Shown piece by piece: positions 39,818-52,112 of a DNA stretch of 64,000 nucleotides. The DNA comes from Ricinus communis (Eukaryota > Streptophyta > Magnoliopsida > Malpighiales > Euphorbiaceae): contig NC_063256.1 of the NCBI RefSeq assembly GCF_019578655.1, positions 6,944,001 through 7,008,000 of the forward strand, in the 5' to 3' direction. The notes beneath the pieces were generated by a model, which worked only from the letters and a program-made list of their open reading frames with translations, was not told the DNA's origin and searched no databases. The position numbers and the translations under genes were made by a program. Numbering within the stretch: position 1 is the stretch's first letter; the number at the start of each line of letters is the position of its first letter.

Positions 39818-41311
39818 AATCTGGTTGAATGGGATTCAATTGGTGCTTCTGTAGGGTTAATTTCATAATAGCATTACGTTCTGTGCCTCCAGTTCAGGTA
39901 CTGCTAAGTCTGGCTGTAGCCAATGCTCTAGATGGTGTGTTGACATCCTGTTTCTGGTAAAATTCCTACCATATACTGGGTAATCTAATGGTGTCCCATT
40001 TCTTTGCCCTTTATCATTTAAAGCCGTACTAGCTGAAGCCACATGACTGAAGAGCGGATTGTCTTCTAGAAACTTTTGGAGTATTTGGCATGTGTGCAGT
40101 TTTCAAGTCTTGGTGGGTAAGGGAGACAACTTCAACATTTACTGGCTGATGGTGGAATGACGCATTCTTTTTAGAGGATAGGATGTAGCATAAAGTCTAA
40201 CTGATACGTGGATTCGTCACTGCCAAGTGCCCCCTCCCCACCACCCTGCGGCAATGATTTGGCAGGAGACTCTGTAAGTAGGCAAGTTTTGGAGGGGCGA
40301 TGTGCTCTTCATTTATTTGGCCTACAAGTTGTGACATTAGTTAGTTGAGAACGACTGTAACTTGAAAGGGACTGAAGTGGGACCTGCCAAATAGAAATAC
40401 TTGGGAATTTAGGTTGGTTTGGGCTATTAAGGGTAATGGTTGTTCATGTGTCTCTAATTTTGATTTCATTCGTCCACTGTGACGTGAGATGTATAGATGT
40501 TATAAATATATTAATCTGTAGAACAGAAAGCACTCTAAATATAAGTCTTCCCAATTATTGATGATAGGAACCTTTTTAACTGCCAGTTGAGTTCTCTTTT
40601 CAATTTTGTTGTTAAATGGAGATGGGTTAATTGAATGAAACTAGAAAATGTCCCAAGAAAGGACGCCTGCCTATTATGACTTTTTAAATGGAGATGGGCT
40701 AATCGCAGTCAGGAATCACATGAAAAAGTCATGATCTGGTAATTGCATCCATTGCCATCCACAAATCACTCTCCAGCTATGTTATGGATTTATCAGGACC
40801 ATCCAATGCTGATATTGTCGGTTTTGACGGTAAAAGAGAATAGAGGATGTGCTGCAGAATCACAATCACTGTTAATTGTTAATATGCCGAGGAGATGCTC
40901 AGCATATTGAATCCACAAGATTGTCGTTCTTCCGCATTTCTTCCAGATGATGATACTTGTTAGACACTGCTCATATCCAAGAAATTTCCTCAGCCAAGTG
41001 GATTTCTTCCCTCTGTAACTGCTTGCACATTGCTGAACCAGAGTATGAAGGCAGACCTAGTATCCTCTTGCACAATCTATAAAGATATCTTTCACCAGTT
41101 CTTATATTTCAACCAACAGATAATCAAAACCAGATTTTGAAACCAAATGTCGTAAAACTTATAGCTTGTGCACCATGGTTTATCCTTAGAAAAAGTCTTC
41201 AAGATGTTCAGCTTATATCCCTCAGATGTGATGACTAGTTCAAAGAGGATGGTCTACTAGTTCGATCAAATACAGATCAAAGTAAAGGAAAACTGCAGAT
41301 GTCTACATATA

Positions 41312-41345
<34 letters not shown>

Positions 41346-41352
41346 CATTTGC
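39818..41352. other. Convergent 3' regions of TIC and FAP2
   Basis: TIC (plus) and FAP2 (minus) end toward each other about 1.5 kb apart. The first part is TIC 3' UTR, whose exact end is not decided by the sequence. A short related pair, TAAATGGAGATGGG(T/C)TAAT, occurs near 40613 and 40685. No further gene is supported. Confidence 0.5.
41314..41342. repeat. (TA)n microsatellite in the FAP2 3' UTR
   Basis: TA dinucleotides, about 14 units, only ten bases beyond the FAP2 stop codon, therefore probably transcribed. Confidence 0.9.
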
Positions 41353-44314
41353 TCACTTTTGAATGAGAGACACCAATTTGCTCTCGATGTCTTCTTTGGC
41401 TTGTCTATCAAATGGATCCTCACCAATATATAAATCTAAAATTGATCGACATAGGAGTTTGCTTTGGATGCTTCCCACCTCCTTCCCGTCAACTGCAGAA
41501 ATTAAATGGGAAATGAAATTAGACAGGCTTCATCTGATGATTGCAACATAAATATATGATCCATGATACAGAAAAATCTTCGGTCTATATTGACAGATGC
41601 ATCCTGTTAAAAACTGAATTCCCTTCATGGAACATAAATGCACTTACAAAAATGGTGTATATTTCTGGTATCAGATTGGATGTTGGACAGATAGCCACAT
41701 CTGACACAGGTTTGTTTCTTGAATGTAGATACCCAAGTACCCATGCCCATTCTAGGTGTCTCATATATGTCTAGCAAGGATATAATAGTGAATAGAATTA
41801 AAGTAACAACATGTGCTTAATTGCTGTTTACAAAGACAATTCAATCCCAATGTTTTATTGTTTAGTGGTGTCTACAATTTAACTTCATATGATATGTTCA
41901 CTTCAATGCTTAAATCTATCACTAGCTATTTTCCAGGATGCCCAAAAGATTATTGATTCTGTTTCCAGGTAAATACTCTAATCCTGGTTGAGAAGTGCTG
42001 GATTTTTTAAAGCTTCATCATCTCTATTTCAGTTCAGAATCATAAAAGTGGTCATAGCTTAATCCAAAATAATTGTTTAAACAATATTAAAATAAACAAA
42101 TACAATCATGAATCATGCGATAAGGTCATTTCAAACTTTCTTAAGAAAGCATATCAAAAAGTAAGATCATACTTGTTGTTCGAAGCACATGGCCTTTGTC
42201 TCTTGAGAGCTCTATCACAGAACCTCGTGGTATTTTATATTCATCCTTAAACTGAGAAGTGAACCTACAGATGAATCAACTATTAGAATAATATAAATGC
42301 ACAAAGCATATATCATGCTGAAAACTAATCAACTAAGAACATTATCAGCAGGGAAATCTCTTGGTCTGTTGAATGAAGCTGTCTAAATCTTTAAATACAC
42401 AGGGAAAAGTGAATGTAGCCAGACGAGAAACATTATGGGAATGCCAACATGATGCAGGGGCTAAGCATGCCAGGACAACTACAATGTTGGAGCAATATAT
42501 CACACATTAGCAGCAAGAAAAAAATAGAATCAACTAATGCCCTCAAAAAAGCAAAGATCAAAGGTACAACAAAATTATACATAACCCGTAAACTGTAATT
42601 TTTCAAAATTAAGAGCCTCAGAATGGTTATATCCTGTTAACTTCTGGTAATCAGAAAGGCTCCAGCAGGAGTGTTACTAGCTGGAAAAAAAAAAAAAAAA
42701 AAAACAGTTTCACCTCTGAAGCAATTCCTTATTATCTGGACCCCCAAACTTTTGCAGTCTGCTTCCTACAGATTCTTCAAAAGCACTTCGTACTGAGCGA
42801 ATGCTAAGCTTACTGTAGACTATTTGGAGTCTAACAGTTGTGCAAATATCACCTTCCATGTAATCATCTTTGAACCCTTTGTTTTGCTTGAGTTCGGAAA
42901 TTGATATTTTTCCATATTTCTCACCCAAAACCTTTTTCACTTGATCATCATCAGCATAAACACCTGCGAAAACATAACTTTGTCAAGATCTATAAGTGAA
43001 AATATTTTTTCACCATTCAAATTACAATATGGTGTTTGGATTACCTCGCATTACATATTCATGTTTAGATTTGTCATTATCATCACTACCATATGCTACA
43101 ACGACAACATATACTGAAAGCATAGATAGAGCGAACATCATAAGATTACTATAAATATTCATGTTTATATTTGTCATATATTTGGGGGACATGAATAACT
43201 TGAGCTATGATAATCATTGAATTAACGAAGCACATTAGTTCCATCAAGCAGATATGTGCAGTGATTCAAGTAAAGCTTAAATCCTAACTACATCCAGTAA
43301 ACAACATGCTTATTTTTCTCCCAGAGGCAAAATGGAGCAAAAAGGCAAAACAACACAAGAGAATGAGAGAAGTGTTGTTAAGGGTCCCTGCAACTGAGCA
43401 GTGCAATCATAAAATCTGCTCAGAAAGTGTTTTCCGTCTAATGTCAGCGCCTAAAAGCATCTACTATACAGCACAATTTGCAAATCACCAATGTTACAAT
43501 ATAATCAACTATTCCACACAGAGTCCATGATGCACTTCATCACGACACTAAATCGTCCTCAAATTACACAAATTACATCTCATTTAACCCTAAATCACTT
43601 AAATTAGCATGCAAAATAATTTCTCTTGCTTTTTGGTTACTGATCAAACTAGAATTTCCCTTCATAAAGTTAAGAAGAAATTTCAAAATGAAAATCTACA
43701 GCCCAAAAAAAAAGGCGAAATTGTACACACCAACACTCAGTTTCTCAGCTAAGTAGGCAATGTACAGTAACAGACGAAAGGAAAATAAACTACAATATAA
43801 AAGAACAAACCTTTTTTTAGGCTACGAAAGAAGAAGAAAGAAATGCAATTACCGAACGAAAGAAAAATTATACTAAAATAAGAGAAATTTACAAGCTAAA
43901 GAAAATGCAATTACCAAATGCATATACATTAATGTTCTTCAATCCCAACACGCTCTTTCTCCTCAACCCAACTCCTAAAAGTCTCCGCGTTTCATAAACA
44001 ACAGAAGGAAAAGACACGCCGGTTTTTGATTCCACAACAGTAGTAGTAGGTGAGGCATCAGCTAAAGAAAGTGAACCCCAAGGAAGAGAGTTAATATTAG
44101 CAAATAGCAAATTCAATACGTTTTGTGTAAATGGGCGTTCTTTGTTATTAAAATTGTAGCTATTGTGGGTTGCTGCTATGCCTGCGAATGTGGCAGCTCC
44201 GGCAGCCACCGCACATGCCACGACGGTTCTGGTGGCAGAGAAGTGGCCGGAGGTGGCATGATTGGGTTGCTTTCTCGGCTGAGAAAACAAGAATGGAAAG
44301 CGCAGTGAAACCAT
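41353..44314 (-). CDS. FAP2: Fatty-acid-binding protein 2-like, chalcone-isomerase fold, plastid (4 exons, 293 aa)
   Basis: CDS complement join: 44314-43915, 42963-42714, 42264-42173, 41492-41353 (882 nt). All junctions are GT-AG and in phase. The N-terminus (MVSLRFPFLFSQPRK, then an Ala-rich hydrophobic stretch TVVACAVAAGAATFAGIAA) looks like a plastid-targeting region. The chalcone-isomerase-like domain starts near residue 95 (TGVSFPSVVYETRRLLGVGLRRK), continues with NVYAFGVYADDDQVKK, VRLQIVYSKLSIRSVRSAFEES and FKDEYKIPRGSVIELSR, and ends IDGKEVGSIQSKLLCRSILDLYIGEDPFD. This matches the plant FAP2 subfamily, whose members bind fatty acids and lack the chalcone-cyclising active site. The role is therefore plastid lipid handling, not flavonoid synthesis. 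A G-box palindrome stands 71 bases upstream. Confidence 0.92.
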
Positions 44315-44384
44315 TTTAGTTTTTATTTAACACGATTGGACGTTAACCGTTTAAATGAATGTAATGCCATGGTGGTGAAAAAAA

Positions 44385-44403
44385 TCACGTGCGTTGCACG
44401 TGA
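44385..44403. promoter_or_regulatory. Double G-box palindrome upstream of FAP2
   Basis: TCACGTGC and GCACGTGA form a perfect inverted repeat with a 3-base spacer, giving two CACGTG cores within 19 bases. It lies 71 bases upstream of the FAP2 start codon. G-boxes are bound by bZIP and bHLH factors (ABA or light responses). A related CGTGCAATGCACG hairpin lies between the AT-rich repeat units at about 45281, so the motif could instead mark the edge of that repeat family. Confidence 0.5.
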
Positions 44404-44559
44404 TGTGAGTTTGGTAGAGTAGGGTTCGGACATGAATTGGGCCACTAATTGGTACAAAGATCAAACACTGCGTTGATCTGAGCCCATACATCAGTTTTCT
44501 ATAGATAAACACAGACGAAGCCCATAGTTCACTTGAACCATAAATATTTATAAATATAA

Positions 44560-45870
44560 TAATTTTTAAAATTTAAAATTTTGTGGACACATATACTAAT
44601 TTTTGATATATCAAATTTTTATTTTAATACATGTACTACTACATTTGACACATATAATTCAAATCTATGTATAGTTTTATAATTTTTTATATTAATTTAT
44701 TAATTAATTAATTATATTTCAAATTAAATACATACTCTAATCTTAAGAGATAAAATATTAATTATATCTTAATGTTATATTAAATAAATAATAATTTTTA
44801 AATAAAATAATGATATTAATTATATTCTAAAAAATAATAGTACACTAATTAAATTCTAATATTATATTAACTAATAAAAAATTTCTTTGTCAAATAATAA
44901 TATTAATTTTGTCCTAAAAAACAGTATATTAACTATATTTTATTATTATAGTAACTAATAAATTAGTTTTGAATTAGATAATAATTTTAATATAGAAAAT
45001 AACATTTTAAATTATATTTTTAATATTATATTTAATAATAAATTAAATTTTTAATTATATAATAATATTTTAATTTTAAAAGATAGTAATATGTTAATTT
45101 ATATATTAAAATTAATTAATAAATAATCTTCATAATATTGTATTAATAAAATTTTCAAAAAAATTAAAAATAATTAGTTTGTTATTATTTTTTAAATTTT
45201 ACAAAGCAATGTTATATATTGAAAATTTTATTAAATTATATCTATCAACTTGATTTTATAATCAAAATAATAATTACGGTCGTGCAATGCACGAAAAAGT
45301 GATTAGTGTATGCTTATTCTTTAACATATAAAATTTTTATTTTGACATACGAAATTTAACTTTATATGTAATTTTTTAGTTTTTTTTTATTAATTCATTG
45401 ATTAATAAGTTAAATTCATAATTTAACATTGATTCTAATCTTAAAAAATAATATATTAATAATAAATTAGTTTTCCAATTAGATAATGATTATTTTAAAA
45501 GATAGCATATTAATTATATTTTAATATTATATTAATTAATAAATTAATCTTCTAATTAGATAATAATTTTAATTATAGAAAATAATATTTTTAAATATTA
45601 TATTCACTAATAAATTAATATTTTTAATTAGATAATAATTTCTAATTCTAAAAGATAGTAATATTAATTATATTGATAGCATTAATCTATATAATATCAT
45701 AATTAAATAAAATATATATATAATAATAATATTATATTATTATATTAATTAAAATTTATAAAATTAAAGACAATTAAAAATAGTTAGTTTATTGTTATTT
45801 TTTAAAATATCATAAAATAATATTAATATTAAAAAATTATTAAATTACATTTATAAATTTAAATTTATAA
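44560..45870. repeat. Two diverged copies of an AT-rich unit (about 560-720 bp each)
   Basis: Copy A runs about 44560-45275 and copy B about 45310-45870. Paired anchors in the same order support this: CTCTAATCTTAA (44734) with TTCTAATCTTAA (45432); AATTAAAAATAATTAGTTTG (about 45163) with AATTAAAAATAGTTAGTTTA (about 45772). Within each copy a shorter unit of about 60-75 bases containing TAATTAGATAATAATTTTAA recurs. A, T-rich drift obscures exact borders. Between the copies lies the imperfect hairpin CGTGCAATGCACG. Confidence 0.65.
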
Positions 45871-45875
45871 TTTAA

Positions 45876-46858
45876 GGGGAAAAGACTCAAATTTGCCTCT
45901 AACGTATAACCACTAGTGCAGATTGACCCTCCAAGTTTTTTTTTAGCCAGTTGCACAAAATATCTCGCCAAACGAAGTTCTTAAACCCCTCTTTAGAATG
46001 GAGCTGAAGAACGGAAGAAACTTCCATTAAATGCAACTGAAGTGGCAAATGGTGAACTCTTCATCACCATCTTCCCTTCTCTTTCATCACTTTCCTTTTC
46101 ATAGAAAATAAGAAACCCTAAGTTAACCAATTGATTTCAATTAACCCTAATGTAAGTAAAATCCATTGCTACACTCCTAATGTAAGTAAAATCCATTTCT
46201 CGGTACACAGGATTCTGTAGTTGTTACTACTGATTTATCTGAAAATCAAGATTCCTCATCTTTCTTTTCTACTCATCCTAAAATTCTTGGTACCTTAAAA
46301 AAAGAGTTCTAGTACTACTTACTCTACTCAAAAGCTACTTGCTTTCCTTTATTTTGATCTTGGTGCTATTGTTGCTATAGTTTCTTGATGCTCTCAAAGC
46401 TGAAACTTTTTTACAGCCGCTGATCCCAGAATCATAGAAAGAAGATTTTACCACTACCAAGAAAAGAGCAAAGGGAAAAGTTTTCTAGCAGTTAATGTGA
46501 GAAAGAAAGAGAAGAATCCTGACCCAGTTTATGAGATGAGCTATCTGATACTACTGCAAAGGGTAGCAAGGGATTTTACTTACATTAGGGTTAATTGAAA
46601 TCAATTGGTTAATTTAGGGTTCTTTATTTTCTACGAAAAGGAAAGTGATGAAAGAGAATGGGAGATGGTGATGGAGAGTTTACCATTTGCTACCTCAGTT
46701 GCATTTAACAGAAGTTTCTTCCGTTCTTCAGTTTCGTTCTAAAGAGGGGTTTAAGAACTCCGTTTGGCGAGATATTGTGTGCAACTGACTAAAAAAGAAC
46801 TTGGAGGACCAATCTGCACCAATGGTTATACGTTAGGGGTAAATTTGAGCATTTTTCC
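45876..46858. mobile_element. Foldback transposon, 983 bp, with 8-bp target duplication
   Basis: Left arm 45876-46164 and right arm about 46571-46858 are inverted copies of about 289 bp at roughly 85-90% identity by eye. For example, AAATTTGCCTCTAACGTATA at left corresponds to TATACGTTAGGGGTAAATTT at right, and the inner end CCCTAATGTAAGTAAAATCC to GGATTTTACTTACATTAGGG. The ends are flanked by TAATTTAA on both sides (45868-45875 and 46859-46866). The 400-base core has no recognised protein and includes a small direct repeat (CTAATGTAAGTAAAATCCAT twice, about 46148-46195). Long arms with an 8-bp duplication suit a non-autonomous MULE-type or hAT-type element; the superfamily is not settled. 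Confidence 0.88.
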
Positions 46859-48067
46859 TAATTTAAATAATAATAACAACCATACAACAGATAAATCACT
46901 AGTTATTCTTAACGTAATAAGTATTCACAGAATTATGAATATTAACTTGACAGAATATCTGCTGATGCGGCTTAGTGTTTTGATGATTTTTGCTTAGTGC
47001 AGGTTCTACAATCTTTGGCAAAAAGAAAACATATAAATATTTAATGGAGAAGACAAGACACGATATAGCAAGCAATCTCTTGATTTAGAAAAAGAAGAAG
47101 ACTAAAAGAATCATCAATAGTAATATTCAGACATAAATGAAATCACTCTGATAGAGTGAGAAATTGGTTCGGGTTCGTTCACTAACTGATTCCACTTCAA
47201 CAGAAAAAGAAGACTTGCATAGATTGACCCATAATTGGTTTGTTTTCTTCTTTTTTTTTGTTGCTGTTGAAAGTATTGACCCAGAGAAATTAACAATAGT
47301 CACTTTAATTGAAATTTCAAAATTCCAAGGATTTTCAAAATTGATGGCGTTAAAATATATATGTTGAGAGTAATTTGTTCAAAGTAGCCGTAAACGATTC
47401 CCTGCAAAGACTAAACATATATAAATATTCATACCTTTCAATTCTGTTAGGGCAGTTGCGATATTTTGACCAGAAAACTTTAACAATAAATTATATTTGG
47501 ATCAATCGTCATCACAAGGGGATCATGGGGGTGGTGGCGGGGCCGATTTTTAATTTTCAGAAATATATATTTATTTATCAGAGTTCTTCATATCTTCAAT
47601 ATTTTGCTTATCTACGTTACAGTTTTCTTCATTTTGACATCTCAATTCTTAAATGCTTTTCTATTTTTGAGTTCTTGTTTCCTTTTTCTTTTCATTCTAA
47701 TCCTTTCTATTTCCACTTCCGGCTCCAGTCCTATAATGGGGAAAGGAGAGGAAGTGTAATGTAAGCATGCAAAAACTTACTGTAAATTACCAAACCTCCC
47801 AGAAAAGAAAAAGACCATGAAAAATGGATTCTGTGGTCTACGAGCAATTACCTTGAAATGCAATAGCAGGAAAGCCAAGGAAGCTTAACATTAACTTCCA
47901 AGTCCCTTTAGTCAAAATTATAATCATATTTATATCTTTCTCTGGGGGCATGCCCCTAAGTCAATCCGTAAACTAATAATTAATTAGGATATAATAATAT
48001 TATTAAAATGGGACGAGAATATCAGTTAAATTGGAATCTATGTTATCAAATACAGGTTACTCTTTTT

Positions 48068-48090
48068 ATATATATATATATATATATATT
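48068..48090. repeat. (TA)n microsatellite
   Basis: About eleven TA units in intergenic DNA. Confidence 0.85.
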
Positions 48091-50649
48091 TTTAAATGCT
48101 ATAAATTGAGATTTGAACCGATTATTAGAATATGTATATTCCTTTTCAAAGTGAAAACATAGTATTAGCCACCAATATTTACTTATACGACAGCCTGTAG
48201 CCCTTCATATTATCATAACACTTATTCAAAGAAAGCTATATGTTAGAAAACCATTTCAATCTTTCTGATTTTCTTACGAAATTGTTACTCAATTCAAACT
48301 TGACTCTAGCATTTTGCCAAACAACACTACTTCTTCCAGGAATTAACACGAATGATTTTTTTTATTTATTTTCATTTTTTACGAGAAGTCCAATCATCTA
48401 TAGTTAATTATTTAATAATTCTTTTACATTAGGTATAAGGGTGATAACATTGAGCCCAGTAAATAATTTAATTAATTTAGAATATCCCTATATTCGTTAT
48501 ATTTTATACTTTTATTGTTAGAAATTTATTTAACCGTCGGACTGAATATTAGATATGAGATTTAATATTTTTTTAATTTTTTTATTTATTTACGAGTTGA
48601 ATGTTATTAAATTTTTAAATATAGAAAACACTTATTTTTTCTATTCAATAAATTTTAACAATTAGTTCCAATAATATCACTTTACAGCATGTTTGTGATG
48701 TGTTAAATGAAATTAGATTTACTCACATGTTATAACCTATAAATGTTTTGATTACTTTCTGAAAATAAAATATGAAAATGACATCCCAATATTGCAGTAC
48801 AAGCACTCATAGCACAATGGAAGACTTTTGAGCTCATCTACGGCTAGAATTTGTTTCCTTCCTAAATCTATGAATGCTGTTGCTGTCCAATTACCGAGGA
48901 AATATGAAAATACGCAAATGACATATCGCATTAATTGGGTGTTTTTAACTCTCCACCTACTCTTTTGCCTGTTCTTTATAAGAATTGATAATTAACCAAA
49001 GTATAGCTACCGGAAAATGATAACTAATCAAGTTGTAATCGTACTATAATATAGAATTCTACTATATAACTAAGAAGACCGATCCTAATAAAATTAAAAG
49101 AGTTTACATTTATAAAGTCTTATTTCTTATAGGAAATTTTTACTGTGTCACAATATGTCAGATCCATTCATCATTTTATAATTATTGCACATTTTACAAC
49201 TTAAAACCATTATTGACTTAATTATTAGAGTGAGTGGTCTAACAACTCTATTCAGTGATTTTTAACCATTATTTCAGATACTTCAAAGTTTGGATCGGAC
49301 TTAAAAATTTTGTTTAGCTTATATTTTTTAACTAAATTATCAAATGGAGCCGTTTGTGGGAAAAGAATTGAAAATCTTTTCTAAAACGGATTATAAGCTA
49401 ATAACGAGAAATAAAAATACTAATGTTCTCCATCCACGAATTCATCCAACATCAAGAAATAAATATTGCATCTCACTTATTTATCTTTGTCAATTAGCTC
49501 TAACAGAAATCATGATACAATACAAAAAAAAAAAAATTAAAACAAGAAAGATGAGCAAATGGACACACGAGGCACCGATCTAAATAAGGAAAAAGATGAT
49601 TTAAAAATAATAATGACAGTAAAAGAATGTTAAAAATTGATCATAAAAGCTCACGAGAGAGCATTAAGTCACGTAACAAAAGTGGCGATTTTCAAAAAGT
49701 TAATGACTTGGTACTTATAATTAGAAAAAGAATAATATTATAATACATAATCAAATTATTTCAAGTTGGATGAGTTAATGACTTACTAAATATGAGTATG
49801 TATATTCTTATATCTTATATGTCAAAGTAACACATATAGTAAAAGGATAAACTTACAAATCATGAGGATGCATTTATCAACTTTATCACCGGACCGAAAC
49901 ACTATACAGTTATAAAGGATTCTCATTGTAATAACACGAAGAACACAATTTTGCAATTTAGCTTTATCGTAGTCTGTTGATGTGTACATATTTCGTTGGC
50001 CCTAAAATAATGTTTTTGATGTATTATTTTTCAAAAAAGAAAGAAGAAAAATTAAGATTATAGTTATGAGGTACAAATGGCATCAAAAAGTAAAATGGTT
50101 AAGGTGAGGCATGATAAACAATGGAAGAGAAGAATTGAGAGATTCCAAACTGCAAACAAACACTCAGAACCCTGTGGTTGGGGTTCCACTGTTTTTAAGG
50201 TCATTGAGACAATTTGCTTTTGTTGGTTTACTATATCTATTTTCTTAAGCAAATCTTCTTAACTGTATATTCACATGGTCTTTTATTGATTTGGTTATGA
50301 TTTGATTTTTGTGGCTATTCAATTCTTTTTTTGATCAATTTAAGACATATATATACATGGTAATGCTATTTTCTTTTTTATGTTTACAAAAATATAACGT
50401 GCTCTTCGACTATTAAATTATATTAAAATTTTTAGTCTATTTTTAAGTATCACCTAATCAAATAGAATGATTTTTAAATTGACTATATGCAATCTTTATC
50501 AAATGAATGGTAGACCTTTTTTATGTTATGCATATGCATTATCACTATATTTATGTGCTAAAATTATTTACACTTGTTTGAAATATTTGTGTCCTATATT
50601 TATGTATACCATGTTAGTGAAAAAAAAAAAAAAGCTATTAAAACTATAA

Positions 50650-50727
50650 ATTAAATATCGCAACTCCTAAGAAAGGAACTATGACTATAAATATAACAAA
50701 GATTATCCGCTCTATCACAACTATGAC

Positions 50728-50760
<33 letters not shown>

Positions 50761-50911
50761 ATCGAAAATATACTATTATTATATTTTAGAAAGATTAATT
50801 GTATCGCTGTCAGAATAAAATTAAAGAAAAATGACTAATTCTAGTATAATTAATATATCAGCGATATTTATAACTTACAGGCAATAAAGATCATCAACTT
50901 TACCACAACTA

Positions 50912-50969
<58 letters not shown>

Positions 50970-51135
50970 AAAACATACAATAGTTTCAAGAAGATCAATT
51001 GTATCCTTGTCAAAAAAAAAAAAAAAAAAGATAAAGAAGATTAGTTGTACAATGATAATTGACAAATTAAAGTCACTTATAACTTAAATCGGTAACAAAG
51101 ATAATCAACTCTATCATTACCATGACTATTTATTT
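50650..51135. repeat. Three-copy minisatellite with embedded TA tracts, period about 190-210 bp
   Basis: The block AAAGATNATCNNCTNTANCA, followed by CTATGACTAT or a close variant, occurs at 50698, 50886 and 51098. Between the copies the text also repeats (GAAAGATTAATTGTATCGCTGTCA against GAAGATCAATTGTATCCTTGTCA; ATATTTATAACTTACAGGCAAT against CACTTATAACTTAAATCGGTAAC). Copies 1 and 2 each carry a long TA tract (50733-50760 and 50913-50966), which explains the unequal period. Confidence 0.8.
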
Positions 51136-52054
51136 CTTTGATTCCAATTGTGCTCAAGACTTCAAATTAGTCTTGTGATTATTTCTAATAACTAACTATG
51201 AGTCAGAGAAATTAAGAAAATGGCTATTGTTAATTAAGAGTGCTAAAATAGAAAAGAAATCTAAAAATATATAGAAATTTTTGAAAATTGGGGGGTTGGG
51301 AAAAAAAGGTATTGGAAAGTTGTTGATATTGAGGGGCAAAATGGAAAAAATAAAACTTTAAAAAACATAGGAAAGAAATGTAAAAGTTAGGGAAGGAAAA
51401 AAAAAAAAAAAGAAACTTGAGACTATTATTATGACTTTTTTGAAGGGCCAAAACGTGAAATCAGCGTATTTATTTTTTTAGAGAAAATTAGCCAATTCTT
51501 TTACATGGTAAAAAGAATAAATATAGAGATTTGCTAGTAGTTTTTCCAATTGTATGCAATCAATCCTTTCGTAATTAATAATTAGCATATTTAGTAGACT
51601 AAATAATTATTAAATACTATAAATATTAATTTATTAAATCCAAGAAGATGAAAAATTATAAAATTGTTGTGCAATCAATGAACTTAAACCTAATCACATT
51701 TATAAGTTTAAAGTCAATAAGCTATTATATGTGAGAAAATAAAAAATTATAAATATGCGAACTAAATACTTAACTTTTAATGAATAAGTAACTCTTCATA
51801 AAAAGTTAATACTCTAAAAATGAATTTTGATATCTTTTCGTGTGAATGATTTTGATAGCTAGGTAGGCTTAAGTCGATTCCATAACAGTCGGTCCAAATA
51901 ATCAAAGATTGAAAAATAAATTATAAAATTGAATAAAATGAGCTGACCCAGACTGAATCATATTGAATAAATCTACTTTATGTGATTTCATTTGCTCTTT
52001 TAATTTTCTTTTATGTGGGTCATGCATTTATAATGCTTAGAATATTAATCCGTT

Positions 52055-52112
52055 GACATTGAATGGAATTGATCCTTTCAAAAAAAAAAAAAAAAAAAAG
52101 ACATTGAATGGA
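52055..52112 (+). mobile_element. Very short poly(A) retro-insertion with 13-bp target duplication
   Basis: GACATTGAATGGA at 52055-52067 is repeated exactly at 52100-52112. Between them lie only ATTGATCCTTTC and a run of 20 A. Direct repeats around a 3' poly(A) are the signature of LINE-machinery insertion; here the inserted copy is almost entirely 5'-truncated. Confidence 0.6.

Noticed and set aside
41930..42000. Possible extra FAP2 exon in intron 3
   Set aside because: Exon 3 (ending 42173) joins exon 4 (41492) in phase to give the expected TTIDGKEVG text, so nothing is missing between them.
43057..43120. Possible additional FAP2 exon in intron 1
   Set aside because: Open on the minus strand, but exon 1 joins exon 2 directly in frame (NVYAFG|VYADDD), and inserting it would interrupt the conserved domain.
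47375..47764. 129-codon plus-strand open frame
   Set aside because: Low-complexity F/Y/S/I-rich text, no family likeness, no promoter or splice context; consistent with chance in this composition.
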